A DNA stretch of 64,000 nt from Amycolatopsis eburnea (GTDB taxonomy: Bacteria; Actinomycetota; Actinomycetes; Mycobacteriales; Pseudonocardiaceae), in assembly GCF_003937945.1 (NCBI RefSeq), contig NZ_RSEC01000058.1, forward strand, positions 1,178,001 to 1,242,000, in the 5' to 3' direction. How positions within the stretch are numbered: the first letter of the stretch is position 1; the number at the start of each line of letters is the position of its first letter. The translations under genes and the position numbers were made by a program. Positions 17,109-24,960 of this stretch are shown in pieces. The notes under the pieces are model-generated. The model was not told where the DNA came from, ran no database searches, and saw only the letters and a list, made by a program, of their open reading frames with translations.

Positions 17109-17513
17109 ATGACAGCATTTCAGGTAGGTCGTGCCGAGACGCGCACGACGTCCATCGCCGCTTCGCCCGAACGCGTCCTCGGCTACCTGGCCGACGCGCG
17201 CCACCTGCCCGAATGGGCCCCGGGGTTCGCGCCCGCCGTCGAACACGACCACGACGACGTCTGGCGCGTCCCGGCCGACGACGGGCCGCGGCTGGTCGCG
17301 GTCAAGGTCGCGCGGGAGCACGGGGTCGTCGACTTCGTCAGCGCGGAAGCCCCGAACCTCGGCCTGTTCACCCGCGTGGTGCCCAACCTGACCGGGGCCG
17401 AGCTGATCTTCAGCCTGTTCTTCCCCGAGGGCACCGACGCGGCCGCGGTCGACGCGCAGATGGCGGTCGTCGACGAGGAACTGCGGGCGGTGCGAGAGCG
17501 CGTCGAAGCGTGA
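17109..17513 (+). CDS. SRPBCC (START/polyketide cyclase-like) family protein
   Basis: 134 residues. The beginning TTSIAASPERVLGYLADARHLPEWAPG is the usual SRPBCC opening (membrane-mimic pocket, W after the first helix), and the long C-terminal helix (VDAQMAVVDEELRAVRERV) closes the pocket. Family members bind or convert hydrophobic ligands; this one has no diagnostic catalytic residues. It is controlled, by position, by the divergent MarR regulator, so it may take part in handling the ligand that MarR senses. Confidence 0.75.
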   Translation: MTAFQVGRAETRTTSIAASPERVLGYLADARHLPEWAPGFAPAVEHDHDDVWRVPADDGPRLVAVKVAREHGVVDFVSAEAPNLGLFTRVVPNLTGAELIFSLFFPEGTDAAAVDAQMAVVDEELRAVRERVEA

Positions 17514-17517
17514 AAGC

Positions 17518-18372
17518 TCAGCGGATCAGCTCGTCGGCGACCCACCGCACGACGCCGTCCGGGTACGGGTTCGCCAAGCCCAGCACGACGTGCCCGAACC
17601 CGGCGCCGACGGCTTCTTCGATCTTTTCCCGCGTCGCGGCGGGCTTGTCGTAGTCGACGGGCAGGACGATCGAGCGGGTGATCTCCGCCGGGTCGCGGCC
17701 GATCTCCGTGCAGTAGCGGTCGAGGAGCCTGCTGCGGCCGACGAGGTCGTCGATGTCGCCACCGCCCGGGATGTTCCACACGTCGGCGTGCTCGGCGGCC
17801 ACCCGCAATGTCGCGCTCGCCCGGCCGCCGAGCACGATCGGCGGGTGCGGCCGTTGCACCGGCTTCGGGTTGCCGAACGCGCCTTTCAGCTTGACGTGCT
17901 CGCCGTCGAAGTCGAACGGCTCCTCGGAAGTCCACAAGCGACGGATGACCGTCAACGCCTCGGCCAGCGCGGCGACGGCGTCGTCTTGGGAGTGGTAGGG
18001 CAATCCGTGGCCGTCGTATTCCCGCCGGGCCAACGGGTGGCTGGGCCGCGAACCGGCGCCGATGCCGAAGTCGAGGCGGCCGCCGGACACGATGTCCACT
18101 GTGGTCGCGATCTTCGCCAGGACGGCCGGCGGGCGGAAGCGGTTGCTGGTCACCAGCAGGCCGAGCCGGATCCGCTCGGTCTGCGCGGCCAGCGCCGAGA
18201 GCAGCGTCCAGCCTTCGTGGATCGGGCCGTCCGGGTCGCCGCCGATCGGCATGAGGTGGTCGAACAGCCAGGCGTGCTCGATCTCGGGGATCGCGTCGGC
18301 CTCCTGCCAGACGCGGCGGATCTCGTCGTAGCCCACGTTCATGGGCGGGGTCATGATGCCGAAGCTGGTCAT
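17518..18372 (-). CDS. LLM-class (F420- or FMN-dependent) oxidoreductase
   Basis: 284 residues with the luciferase-like TIM-barrel layout: HAWLFDHLMPI near the N-terminus, RLDFGIGAGSRPSH in the middle, and IVLGGRASATLRVAAEHADVWN, all typical of F420-dependent LLM oxidoreductases of actinomycetes. The start ATG shares its A with the TGA of the aldo/keto reductase (TGATG), so the two are co-translated. Cofactor F420 versus FMN is a family-level guess. Confidence 0.85.
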   Translation of the reverse strand: MTSFGIMTPPMNVGYDEIRRVWQEADAIPEIEHAWLFDHLMPIGGDPDGPIHEGWTLLSALAAQTERIRLGLLVTSNRFRPPAVLAKIATTVDIVSGGRLDFGIGAGSRPSHPLARREYDGHGLPYHSQDDAVAALAEALTVIRRLWTSEEPFDFDGEHVKLKGAFGNPKPVQRPHPPIVLGGRASATLRVAAEHADVWNIPGGGDIDDLVGRSRLLDRYCTEIGRDPAEITRSIVLPVDYDKPAATREKIEEAVGAGFGHVVLGLANPYPDGVVRWVADELIR

Positions 18373-19391
18373 CAGCGCCTCCGGAGGGACGGGTCGAGCA
18401 GGGCGGGCGGGGTGTCGAACTTCTCGTGCGCGGCCAGGTCGACGCCGGGCGCCACGATGGCGTCGATTTCGTCGAGGACGTCGGCGGGCAGGACGGTGTC
18501 GGCCGCCGCGAGCTGCGACTTCAGGTGGTCGAGCGTGCGCGGGCCGATGAGCGCGCTGGTCACGCCCGGGTGCGCGGTGACGAACCCGAGCGACAGCTGA
18601 ATCAGCGAAAGCTGCGCCTGGTCGGCGAGCTTGGCCAGCTTTTCGACGGCGTCGAGGCGGGCCTGGTTGGCGGGGTCGGCGAGGTCGAAGCGCTGGGGCA
18701 GGGCCGCCGCGCGGTTGGTCGTGATCGCTTGCCCGGCGCGGACCGCGCCGGAGAGCCAGCCCGACGCGAGCGGGCTCCACGCGAGCACGCCGAGGCCGTA
18801 CTCCTGCGTCACCGGCAGGACGTGGGCTTCGATGCCGCGCTGCAGGATCGAGTAGCTGGGCTGCTCGGTGGTGTACCGGCTCAGGTGGTGCTCGCGCGCG
18901 GCCCACTGGGCCTGCACGATCCGGTACGCGGGGAACGTCGACGAGCCGAAGTAGCGGATCTTGCCCGCGCGCTGCAGGTCGGTCAGCGCGGAAAGCGCTT
19001 CCTCGTCGCTCGTGGCGGGGTCCCAGCGGTGCATCTGGTACAGGTCGACGTGGTCGACGTCGAGCCGGCGCAGGCTGTCTTCGAGTGCCTTGAAGATCCA
19101 GCGGCGCGAGGTGCCGCGGTGGTTGCGCTCCTCGCCCATCGGCATGGCCGCCTTGGTGGCGAGCACGAGGTCGTCGCGGCGGTTCTTGATCGCCTGGCCG
19201 ACCATGACCTCCGACTCGCCCTGGCCGTACATGTCGGCGGTGTCGATGAGGTTGACGCCACCTTCGAGAGCGGCGTCGACGATCGCGGTGGCTTCGGCCT
19301 GGGTGGTCCGCCCGATCGCGCCGAAGTTCATCGCGCCGAGGGCGAGGGTGCTGACCTGGACGCCGGTGCGGCCCAGGGTGCGGTACTGCAT
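18372..19391 (-). CDS. Aldo/keto reductase
   Basis: 339 residues, standard AKR length. MQYRTLGRTGVQVSTLALG is the classic start; DTADMYGQGESE carries the catalytic Asp/Tyr, RDDLVLATKAA the Lys, and VDLYQMHRWDP the His region. NADPH-dependent carbonyl reduction. It is the first gene of a two-gene unit with the LLM oxidoreductase and is divergent from a TetR gene, with a clear inverted-repeat operator between them. Confidence 0.92.
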   Translation of the reverse strand: MQYRTLGRTGVQVSTLALGAMNFGAIGRTTQAEATAIVDAALEGGVNLIDTADMYGQGESEVMVGQAIKNRRDDLVLATKAAMPMGEERNHRGTSRRWIFKALEDSLRRLDVDHVDLYQMHRWDPATSDEEALSALTDLQRAGKIRYFGSSTFPAYRIVQAQWAAREHHLSRYTTEQPSYSILQRGIEAHVLPVTQEYGLGVLAWSPLASGWLSGAVRAGQAITTNRAAALPQRFDLADPANQARLDAVEKLAKLADQAQLSLIQLSLGFVTAHPGVTSALIGPRTLDHLKSQLAAADTVLPADVLDEIDAIVAPGVDLAAHEKFDTPPALLDPSLRRR

Positions 19392-19420
19392 TTCGGGTTC
19401 CTCCGTGGGATGATGACAAG

Positions 19421-19459
19421 CGGAACGTTGCTCCGCTAACGATACGGAGCAATGTTCCG
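19421..19459. promoter_or_regulatory. TetR operator between aldo/keto reductase and tetR
   Basis: CGGAACGTTGCTCCG (19421-19435) and CGGAGCAATGTTCCG (19445-19459) are inverted repeats with one mismatch in 15, 9 bp apart, filling the gap between the divergent genes. Two such half-sites suit binding of two TetR dimers. Confidence 0.75.
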
Positions 19460-19481
19460 GTTAGCAACCCCGGGAGGTGTG

Positions 19482-20021
19482 ATGGGCAGGCCCAAGCGTG
19501 CCGACGCGCAGCGCAACGAGAAGACGCTGCTGGACGCGGCGGCCGCCGTCTTCGTCGCGTCGGGGGTGGACGCGCCGGTGCGGGACATCGCGGCGAAGGC
19601 GGGCGTCGGGATGGGCACGATCTACCGGCACTTCCCGACCCGGGCGGACCTGATCATCGCGGTCTACCGGCACCAGGTGGAGGCCTGCGCCGACGCGGGT
19701 CCCGCGCTGCTGGCATCGGCTGCGTCGCCGCACGCGGCGCTGGCGGAGTGGATCGACCTGTTCGTCGACTTCCTCGTGACCAAGCACGGGCTGGCGGGCG
19801 TGATGCAGGGCGACGGCTTCGCCGCGCTGCACGCGTACTTCCTCGATCGCCTGGTCCCGGTGTGCGCCGAGCTGCTCGAGGCCGCCGGGCTGACCGCGCG
19901 CGTGCGGCCGCTGGAGCTGATGCGCGGCGTCGGCAACCTGTGCATCGGCGCGGAGGACAACAACCCGGACTACGACGCGCGCCGCCTGGTCGGCCTCCTG
20001 ATCGCGGGGCTGCGGGCGTGA
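19482..20021 (+). CDS. TetR-family transcriptional regulator
   Basis: 179 residues with an N-terminal TetR helix-turn-helix (VRDIAAKAGVGMGTIYRHFPTRADLI). ATG at 19482 follows GGGAGG by 4 nt. It should repress the divergent aldo/keto reductase/LLM pair and itself through the inverted repeat at 19421-19459. Its stop overlaps the start of a P450 gene by 4 bp (GTGA), so the P450 is expressed with it. Confidence 0.9.
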   Translation: MGRPKRADAQRNEKTLLDAAAAVFVASGVDAPVRDIAAKAGVGMGTIYRHFPTRADLIIAVYRHQVEACADAGPALLASAASPHAALAEWIDLFVDFLVTKHGLAGVMQGDGFAALHAYFLDRLVPVCAELLEAAGLTARVRPLELMRGVGNLCIGAEDNNPDYDARRLVGLLIAGLRA

Positions 20022-21121
20022 CCAGGCAGCTCACGGCGGACCCGTACCCGCTGCTGGCCCGGCTGCGCGCGACCGAGCCGGTGTCCTGGCGGCCGGAGCT
20101 CGACGGCTGGCTGGTCACCCGGCACGACCTCGCGCTGCGGGTGATGCGCGACGCGGCGACCTTCACCGTCGACGACCCGCGGTTCTCGACGGCCCGGGTC
20201 GTCGGCCCGTCGATGCTGTCGCTGGAGGCGGCCGAGCACACCCGGCACCGGGCGCCGTTCGCCCGGCACTTCCGGCCGCGGGAGATCGAGGACCGGTTCG
20301 CCGGGTTCGTCCGCGCCGAATGCGCCCGCCTCGTCGACGGCTTCGCCGCGGCCGGGCGCGCGGAGCTGCGGCGGGAGCTGGCCGGCCCGCTGTCCGTGGC
20401 GGTGGTGGCCGAGGCGCTGGGCCTGGCCGACACGGACACGGCGCGCGTGCTGGCCTGGTACGACGCGATCGTGTCCACAGTGGACGACATCTCGGCGGGC
20501 CGCCCGCCGGGTTCCGGTGGCGCGGAAGCGTTCGGCGAGCTGCGCGCGCACCTCGAGGGCTCGGTCGGGCGGCGCTCGCTGCTGACCGAGGCGGCGACGG
20601 CGCTGGAGCTGCCGGAGGTGGTGTCGAACGCGGCGGTGCTGATGTTCGGCGGCATCGAGACGACCGAGGGCATGATCGCCAACCTCCTGCGCCACCTGCT
20701 GCGCGAGCCGTCGCCCCCGGACCGCGCCCGCCTCCCGGCCGCCATCGAGGAATCGCTGCGCCTGGAACCCGCGGCGGCGGTGGTCGACCGCTACGCGACC
20801 CGCGACGTCTCACTCGCCGGAGCGTCGATCGCGCGCGGTGACCTGGTGACGGTCTCGCTCACGGCCGCCAACCGCGACCCGGCGGTGTTCGCGAACCCGG
20901 ACGTGTTCGACCCGGGCCGTCCGGACCTGCGCAAGCAGCTGGCGTTCGCGCACGGCCCGCACTTCTGCCTCGGGGCCGACCTCGCGCGCCTGGAGGCGCG
21001 GATCGCCGTCGAGACGGTGTTCGACCGGCTGCCCGGCATCGCGCTGGAGTCGGACGTGGCGCCGTCGGGGCTGGTGTTCCGCAAACCCGCCGCCGTACCC
21101 GCGCGGTGGCTGCCATCATGA
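20018..21121 (+). CDS. Cytochrome P450 (short form)
   Basis: 367 residues, somewhat shorter than the usual 390-410. Heme loop FAHGPHFCLG (Cys317), ExxR motif in EESLR, and I-helix MFGGIETTEG, where the usual A/G-G-x-E/D-T-T is present as G-G-I-E-T-T. The N-terminus is short and starts directly at LTADPYPLLARLRA. GTG at 20018 overlaps the tetR stop (GTGA). No ferredoxin is adjacent, so it may borrow the redox partners encoded at 23588-24960. Monooxygenase; substrate unknown. Confidence 0.9.
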   Translation: MTRQLTADPYPLLARLRATEPVSWRPELDGWLVTRHDLALRVMRDAATFTVDDPRFSTARVVGPSMLSLEAAEHTRHRAPFARHFRPREIEDRFAGFVRAECARLVDGFAAAGRAELRRELAGPLSVAVVAEALGLADTDTARVLAWYDAIVSTVDDISAGRPPGSGGAEAFGELRAHLEGSVGRRSLLTEAATALELPEVVSNAAVLMFGGIETTEGMIANLLRHLLREPSPPDRARLPAAIEESLRLEPAAAVVDRYATRDVSLAGASIARGDLVTVSLTAANRDPAVFANPDVFDPGRPDLRKQLAFAHGPHFCLGADLARLEARIAVETVFDRLPGIALESDVAPSGLVFRKPAAVPARWLPS

Positions 21122-21125
21122 CGGC

Positions 21126-21563
21126 ATGACTGCGTGGCGGGAGTTCGAAGCGGCGGAACCGGAGTTCGCGAAGCGCGTGCAGGCGCTGTTCGACGCGCAC
21201 AAGCACAAGACGATCGCCACCCTGCGGGCCGACGGTTCGCCGCGGATTTCGGGGATCGAGACGGCCTTCGCGGACGGGGAGCTGACGTTCGGGTCGATGC
21301 CGAACGCGCGCAAGGGCGCGGATTTGCTGCGGGACCCGCGGTTCGCGGTGCACAGCGCGACGGTCGACCCGGTCGAGGGCGCGGAGGCGGAGTGGCCGGG
21401 GGAGGCGAAGATCTCGGGCCGGGCGGTGTCGTCGGACGGCGGCAGGAGTTTCCGGGCCGACGTCGCGGAGGTCGTGCACACGCACTTGAACGCGACGGCG
21501 ACGTTGCTGGTCGTGGAGTGGTGGACGCCGGCGGGCGGGCTGCGCAAGGTCGAGCGCGAGTGA
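21126..21563 (+). CDS. Pyridoxamine 5'-phosphate oxidase-fold (split-barrel) protein
   Basis: 145 residues. KHKTIATLRADGSPRISGIE is the standard opening of actinobacterial split-barrel FMN/F420-binding proteins, followed by LTFGSMPNARKGADLLRDPRFAVHS, the phosphate-binding and core strands. Members reduce or bind flavins, F420 or heme-derived ligands; the exact reaction cannot be read here. It starts 4 bp after the P450 stop and completes the tetR-P450-PNPOx unit. Confidence 0.82.
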   Translation: MTAWREFEAAEPEFAKRVQALFDAHKHKTIATLRADGSPRISGIETAFADGELTFGSMPNARKGADLLRDPRFAVHSATVDPVEGAEAEWPGEAKISGRAVSSDGGRSFRADVAEVVHTHLNATATLLVVEWWTPAGGLRKVERE

Positions 21564-21590
21564 GCTGAGGCGCGATCCGGCGATCCGGCG

Positions 21591-21647
21591 ATGTCATGAA
21601 AGGGTCGTTCACCTCGCCAGACGACATGAACGACCCTTTCATGACAT
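21591..21647. repeat. Second long inverted pair of the ATGAAAGGGTCGTTCA unit
   Basis: Arms 21591-21611 and 21627-21647 are exact 21-bp reverse complements, with the same sequence as the arms at 257-315 and a different 15-bp loop. It lies between the PNPOx gene and the next promoter, so it could also end transcription. Confidence 0.75.
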
Positions 21648-21670
21648 TCCTGCGGCGCCGGGCAGAGATC

Positions 21671-21692
21671 TTAAGTCAACTGCTTGACTTAA
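21671..21692. promoter_or_regulatory. TetR-type operator of the P450 redox operon
   Basis: TTAAGTCAA-CTGC-TTGACTTAA is a perfect 9-bp inverted repeat with a 4-bp centre, AT-rich against a GC-rich background, 57 bp before the P450 start. It is probably bound by the TetR regulator encoded as the second gene of the operon. Confidence 0.75.
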
Positions 21693-21748
21693 CGTCGAAC
21701 CTTCTCCATCCTCGGGAACAGGGGACATTCACCAACGAGGAGCCCGTG

Positions 21749-22951
21749 ATGACGCCGACCCACACCGACCCGCTGCCGCGCTTCCCGTTCGACACCGAGA
21801 CCGCGCTCGAACCCCCGCCCGAATGGGCCGAGTTCCGCGAAAAGTGCCCCATCGCCCACGTCGCGCTCGCCAGCGGTGACCAGGCGACCCTGATCACCCG
21901 CTACGACGACGTCAAGACCGTCCTCTCGGACCCCCGCTTCACCCGTCCGACCCCCGCCGACAACGCCGCGCGCGTGGCCGACACCGAGTCCGGTGGGGTG
22001 TTCAACTCCGAGATGGCCACCGTGCTGCCGCAGCACGGGGAAGCGCACCTCACCTGGCGGCGGACGCTCGGGAAGTGGTTCACCGCCAAGCGGATGAACG
22101 CGCTGCGGCCCGGGATGGCCGCCATGGCCGAGCAGCTCGTCGACGACCTGGTCGCCAAGGGCGCGCCCGGGGACCTCAAGGCGGGGGTCGCGTTCCCGCT
22201 GCCCGTCTGGGTCATCTGCGACATGCTCGGCGTGCCCGACGCCGACCGCGACCGGTTCGCGCACTGGTCCGACGTCATGCTCAGCATGACCCGGTACACC
22301 CAGGCCGAGTTCGACGCCGCGCAGCTGGAATTCGGGCAGTACATGGGCGGGCTCATCGCCGGGAAGCGGGCCGAACCCGGGGAAGACATCCTGAGCGCGC
22401 TGCTGCCCGAAGAGTGGTCCGACGCGATGCTCATCGCCACCGGGATCGGGCTGCTCATCGCCGGGCACGAGACGACCGCGAACATGATCGCCAAGATGGT
22501 GGCGATGCTGCTGGCCGACCGGAGCCGGTGGGAGGCGCTGCTCGCCGACCCGTCGCTGGTGCGCACCGCCGTCGAGGAGTCGCTGCGGCTGGACGCCAAC
22601 GCCGGGGTCGGGATGGCGCGCTACCTGCACGAAGACTTCGAGGTCGGCGGCACCGTGCTGCCCGCGGGCACCACCGCGATGTGCAGCATGGCCGCGGCCA
22701 ACCGGGACGAGCGCGCGTTCGGCAACGCCGCCGGGATGGACCTGGGCCGCAGCCCGAACCCGCACCTCGCCTTCGGGGCCGGCGCGCACGCCTGCCTCGG
22801 GCAGCCGCTGGCCCGCACCGAGCTGCAGGTCGTCCTGGAGGTGCTGCTGCGCAAGCTGCCCTCGCTCGAGCTGGCCGTCCCGGCGGACGAACTGCGCCGG
22901 GTCGAGGGGCTCGCCGTCGGTGGCCTGCGGGAACTGCCCGTCCGCTGGTGA
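21749..22951 (+). CDS. Cytochrome P450
   Basis: 400 residues, standard bacterial class I P450. I-helix IAGHETTANM, ExxR in EESLRLD, heme loop FGAGAHACLG (Cys349). Start ATG 21749 has GAGGAG 6 nt upstream; a longer reading frame starts inside the palindromic repeat and is not credible. It is followed, with overlaps, by a TetR regulator, a ferredoxin and a ferredoxin reductase, giving a complete electron-transfer chain in one operon. The substrate is unknown. Confidence 0.93.
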   Translation: MTPTHTDPLPRFPFDTETALEPPPEWAEFREKCPIAHVALASGDQATLITRYDDVKTVLSDPRFTRPTPADNAARVADTESGGVFNSEMATVLPQHGEAHLTWRRTLGKWFTAKRMNALRPGMAAMAEQLVDDLVAKGAPGDLKAGVAFPLPVWVICDMLGVPDADRDRFAHWSDVMLSMTRYTQAEFDAAQLEFGQYMGGLIAGKRAEPGEDILSALLPEEWSDAMLIATGIGLLIAGHETTANMIAKMVAMLLADRSRWEALLADPSLVRTAVEESLRLDANAGVGMARYLHEDFEVGGTVLPAGTTAMCSMAAANRDERAFGNAAGMDLGRSPNPHLAFGAGAHACLGQPLARTELQVVLEVLLRKLPSLELAVPADELRRVEGLAVGGLRELPVRW

Positions 22952-23604
22952 CGGCGCGGGCGACGCGGGAGCTGATCCTGACGGTGGCCGAACGGCTGTA
23001 CGCCGAGCACGGCGTGCTCGCCGTGTCGAACCGGCAGATCAGCGAGGCCGCCGGGCAGGGCAACAACACCGCGGTCGGCTACCACTTCGGCACCCGCGCC
23101 GATCTGGTGCGCGCCATCGCCCGGCGGCACGCCACGCGGGTCGAGGAGCTCCGCCGGGACATGCTGGCGGAGCTCGGCGACCGCGCCGGGCTGCGGGACT
23201 GGATCCGCTGCCTGGTGCACCCGTCGACGGAGTACCTGGCGGCGGCCGGCCCGCCGAGCTGGTTCGCCCGGTTCACCGCGCAGGTGATGACCGAGCCGTC
23301 GCTGCGGGCGGTCGTCGCGGCGGAAACGCTGTCGTCGCCGTCACTGGCGCGGACCGTCGAGGGCCTGGCCCGCTGCCTGCCCGAGCTGCCGCCCGACATC
23401 CACGCCGAACGCAACGCCATGACCCGGCAGCTGCTGATCCACACCATGGCCGAGCGCGAACGCGCGCTGGCCGAAGGCGGCGACACCCCCAGAGCCACCT
23501 GGCGCGAGGCCGCCACGGGCCTGACCGACGCACTGGTCGGCCTGTGGCTCGCGCCCGTCACGAACCACCCGAGGGAAAGGAACGGCCGTGAAGGTCACCG
23601 TTGA
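22948..23604 (+). CDS. TetR-family regulator inside the P450 operon
   Basis: 218 residues. HTH region VSNRQISEAAGQGNNTAVGYHFGTRADLVRAI; long helical ligand domain with PPSWFARFTAQVMTEPSLR, as in AcrR-like proteins linked to P450s. GTG at 22948 overlaps the P450 stop (GTGA) and the 3' end overlaps the ferredoxin gene by 17 bp. The likely target is the perfect palindrome at 21671-21692, so this operon would be substrate-induced and self-limiting. Confidence 0.88.
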   Translation: MTARATRELILTVAERLYAEHGVLAVSNRQISEAAGQGNNTAVGYHFGTRADLVRAIARRHATRVEELRRDMLAELGDRAGLRDWIRCLVHPSTEYLAAAGPPSWFARFTAQVMTEPSLRAVVAAETLSSPSLARTVEGLARCLPELPPDIHAERNAMTRQLLIHTMAERERALAEGGDTPRATWREAATGLTDALVGLWLAPVTNHPRERNGREGHR

Positions 23605-23788
23605 TGAAGAAAAGTGCTGCGGCGCCGGGACTTGCGTGCTGCTCGCGCCGGACGTGTTCGACCAGCGCGAGGACGACGGGATCGTGATCCTGCTCGAGGA
23701 GCGCCCCGGCGAGGAGCACCACAAGATCGTCCGGGAAGCGGCCAGCGTGTGCCCCGGCGTCGCGATCTCGGTCAGCGAGGACGCGTGA
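23588..23788 (+). CDS. [3Fe-4S]-type P450 ferredoxin
   Basis: 66 residues. Cys10/Cys11, Cys16 and Cys55-Pro give the Cx5C...CP pattern of actinobacterial P450 ferredoxins (KCCGAGTC and VCPG). With three effective cluster Cys, a [3Fe-4S] centre is expected. Start GTG 23588 follows GGAAAGGAA. It carries electrons from the reductase encoded next to the P450 encoded upstream. Confidence 0.92.
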   Translation: MKVTVDEEKCCGAGTCVLLAPDVFDQREDDGIVILLEERPGEEHHKIVREAASVCPGVAISVSEDA

Positions 23789-24960
23789 ACGTCCTCGTCG
23801 TCGGGGCGTCCGCCGCCGGGCTCGCGACGGTGGAAGCCCTGCGCCGCAAGGGTTACGAGGGCGGGGTGACCGTGCTGGGCGCCGAGGCGCACCTGCCCTA
23901 CGACCGGCCGCCACTGTCCAAACAGGTCCTGGCCGGCGCCTGGGAACCCGAGCGGACGCGGCTGCGCGACCCGGAGGCGTTGTCCGGCCTGGCCGCGGAC
24001 TTCGTGCTGGGCGACCCGGCGGTCCGGCTCGACGCCGCCGAGCGGACCGTCCACACGCTGAGCGGGCGGGCGCTGACCGCGGACGCGATCGTGCTGGCCA
24101 CCGGCCTGCGGCCGCGCACGCTGCCCGGCCAGCACGGCCTGGCGGGCGTCCACGTGCTGCGCACCCTCGACGACGCGCTGGCCCTGCGCGCGGACCTCGC
24201 GCCGGGCAAGAAGGTAGTCGTCGTCGGGGACGGCGTCCTCGGCGCCGAGATCGCGGCCACCCTGTGCGGGCTCGACGTCGAGGTCACGCTGGCCGGCCCG
24301 CAGGCCGCGCCGCTGGCGTACCAGTTCGGCCCGCTCGTCGCCGGGGCGCTCGCGGCGCTGCACACCGAACGCGGCGTCCGGCTCCGGCTCGGTGCCGCGG
24401 TCACCGGGCTGACCGAGGCAGCCGGGCGGGTCACCGGGGTGCGGCTCGAGACCGGCGAGGTGCTGCCCGCCGACGTCGCTGTGGTGGCGTTCGGGGCCGC
24501 GCCGGCGACGGAGTGGCTGGCCGGCAGCGGCGTGCTGTGCGACAACGGCGTGGTGTGCGACTCCCGGTGCTGCGCCGCCGAGGGGATCTACGCGGCGGGC
24601 GACGTCGCCCGCTGGCACCACGAACGGCTCGATGTCCTGCTGCGGCTGGAAAACCGGACCAACGCGACCGAGCAGGCGGTCGCGGTCGCCGGGAACGTCC
24701 TCGGCGAGGACCGCCCCTACACGCCGGTGCCGTACTTCTGGACGAACCAGTTCGACGCCCGGATCCACGTGCACGGCACTCCCGCCGCGGACGCCGAAGT
24801 GTCTATTGTGGAAGGTGACCCGGCGGAGGGCCGGTTCGTGGCCGAGTACCGCCGCGACGGGCGGGTCACCGGGGTGCTCGGCTGGAACATGCCCAAGCAG
24901 GCTCGGGCTCACTCCACGGTGACCGACTTGGCCAGGTTGCGCGGCTTGTCGATGTCGTAG
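23785..24960 (+). CDS. Ferredoxin-NAD(P)+ reductase (FAD-dependent, P450 redox partner)
   Basis: 391 residues. FAD motif VLVVGASAAG at the N-terminus, NAD(P)-binding VVVVGDGVLGAE in the middle, and IYAAGDVA for the FAD ribityl contact, as in putidaredoxin/rubredoxin reductases. GTG 23785 overlaps the ferredoxin stop. The normal family end (GVLGWNMPKQARA) is followed by about 17 residues encoded antisense to glmS: the last 52 bp lie inside the convergent glmS gene, so the original stop may have been lost. Confidence 0.9.
   Translation: MNVLVVGASAAGLATVEALRRKGYEGGVTVLGAEAHLPYDRPPLSKQVLAGAWEPERTRLRDPEALSGLAADFVLGDPAVRLDAAERTVHTLSGRALTADAIVLATGLRPRTLPGQHGLAGVHVLRTLDDALALRADLAPGKKVVVVGDGVLGAEIAATLCGLDVEVTLAGPQAAPLAYQFGPLVAGALAALHTERGVRLRLGAAVTGLTEAAGRVTGVRLETGEVLPADVAVVAFGAAPATEWLAGSGVLCDNGVVCDSRCCAAEGIYAAGDVARWHHERLDVLLRLENRTNATEQAVAVAGNVLGEDRPYTPVPYFWTNQFDARIHVHGTPAADAEVSIVEGDPAEGRFVAEYRRDGRVTGVLGWNMPKQARAHSTVTDLARLRGLSMS

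Noticed and set aside
21596..21748. N-terminal extension of the P450 (beginning MKGSFTSPDDMNDPFMT)
   Set aside because: It is the translated palindromic repeat followed by the operator. The true start at 21749 has a proper ribosome site.
20018..24960. A secondary-metabolite gene cluster around the two P450s
   Set aside because: No polyketide, nonribosomal peptide, terpene or RiPP core gene lies in the window.
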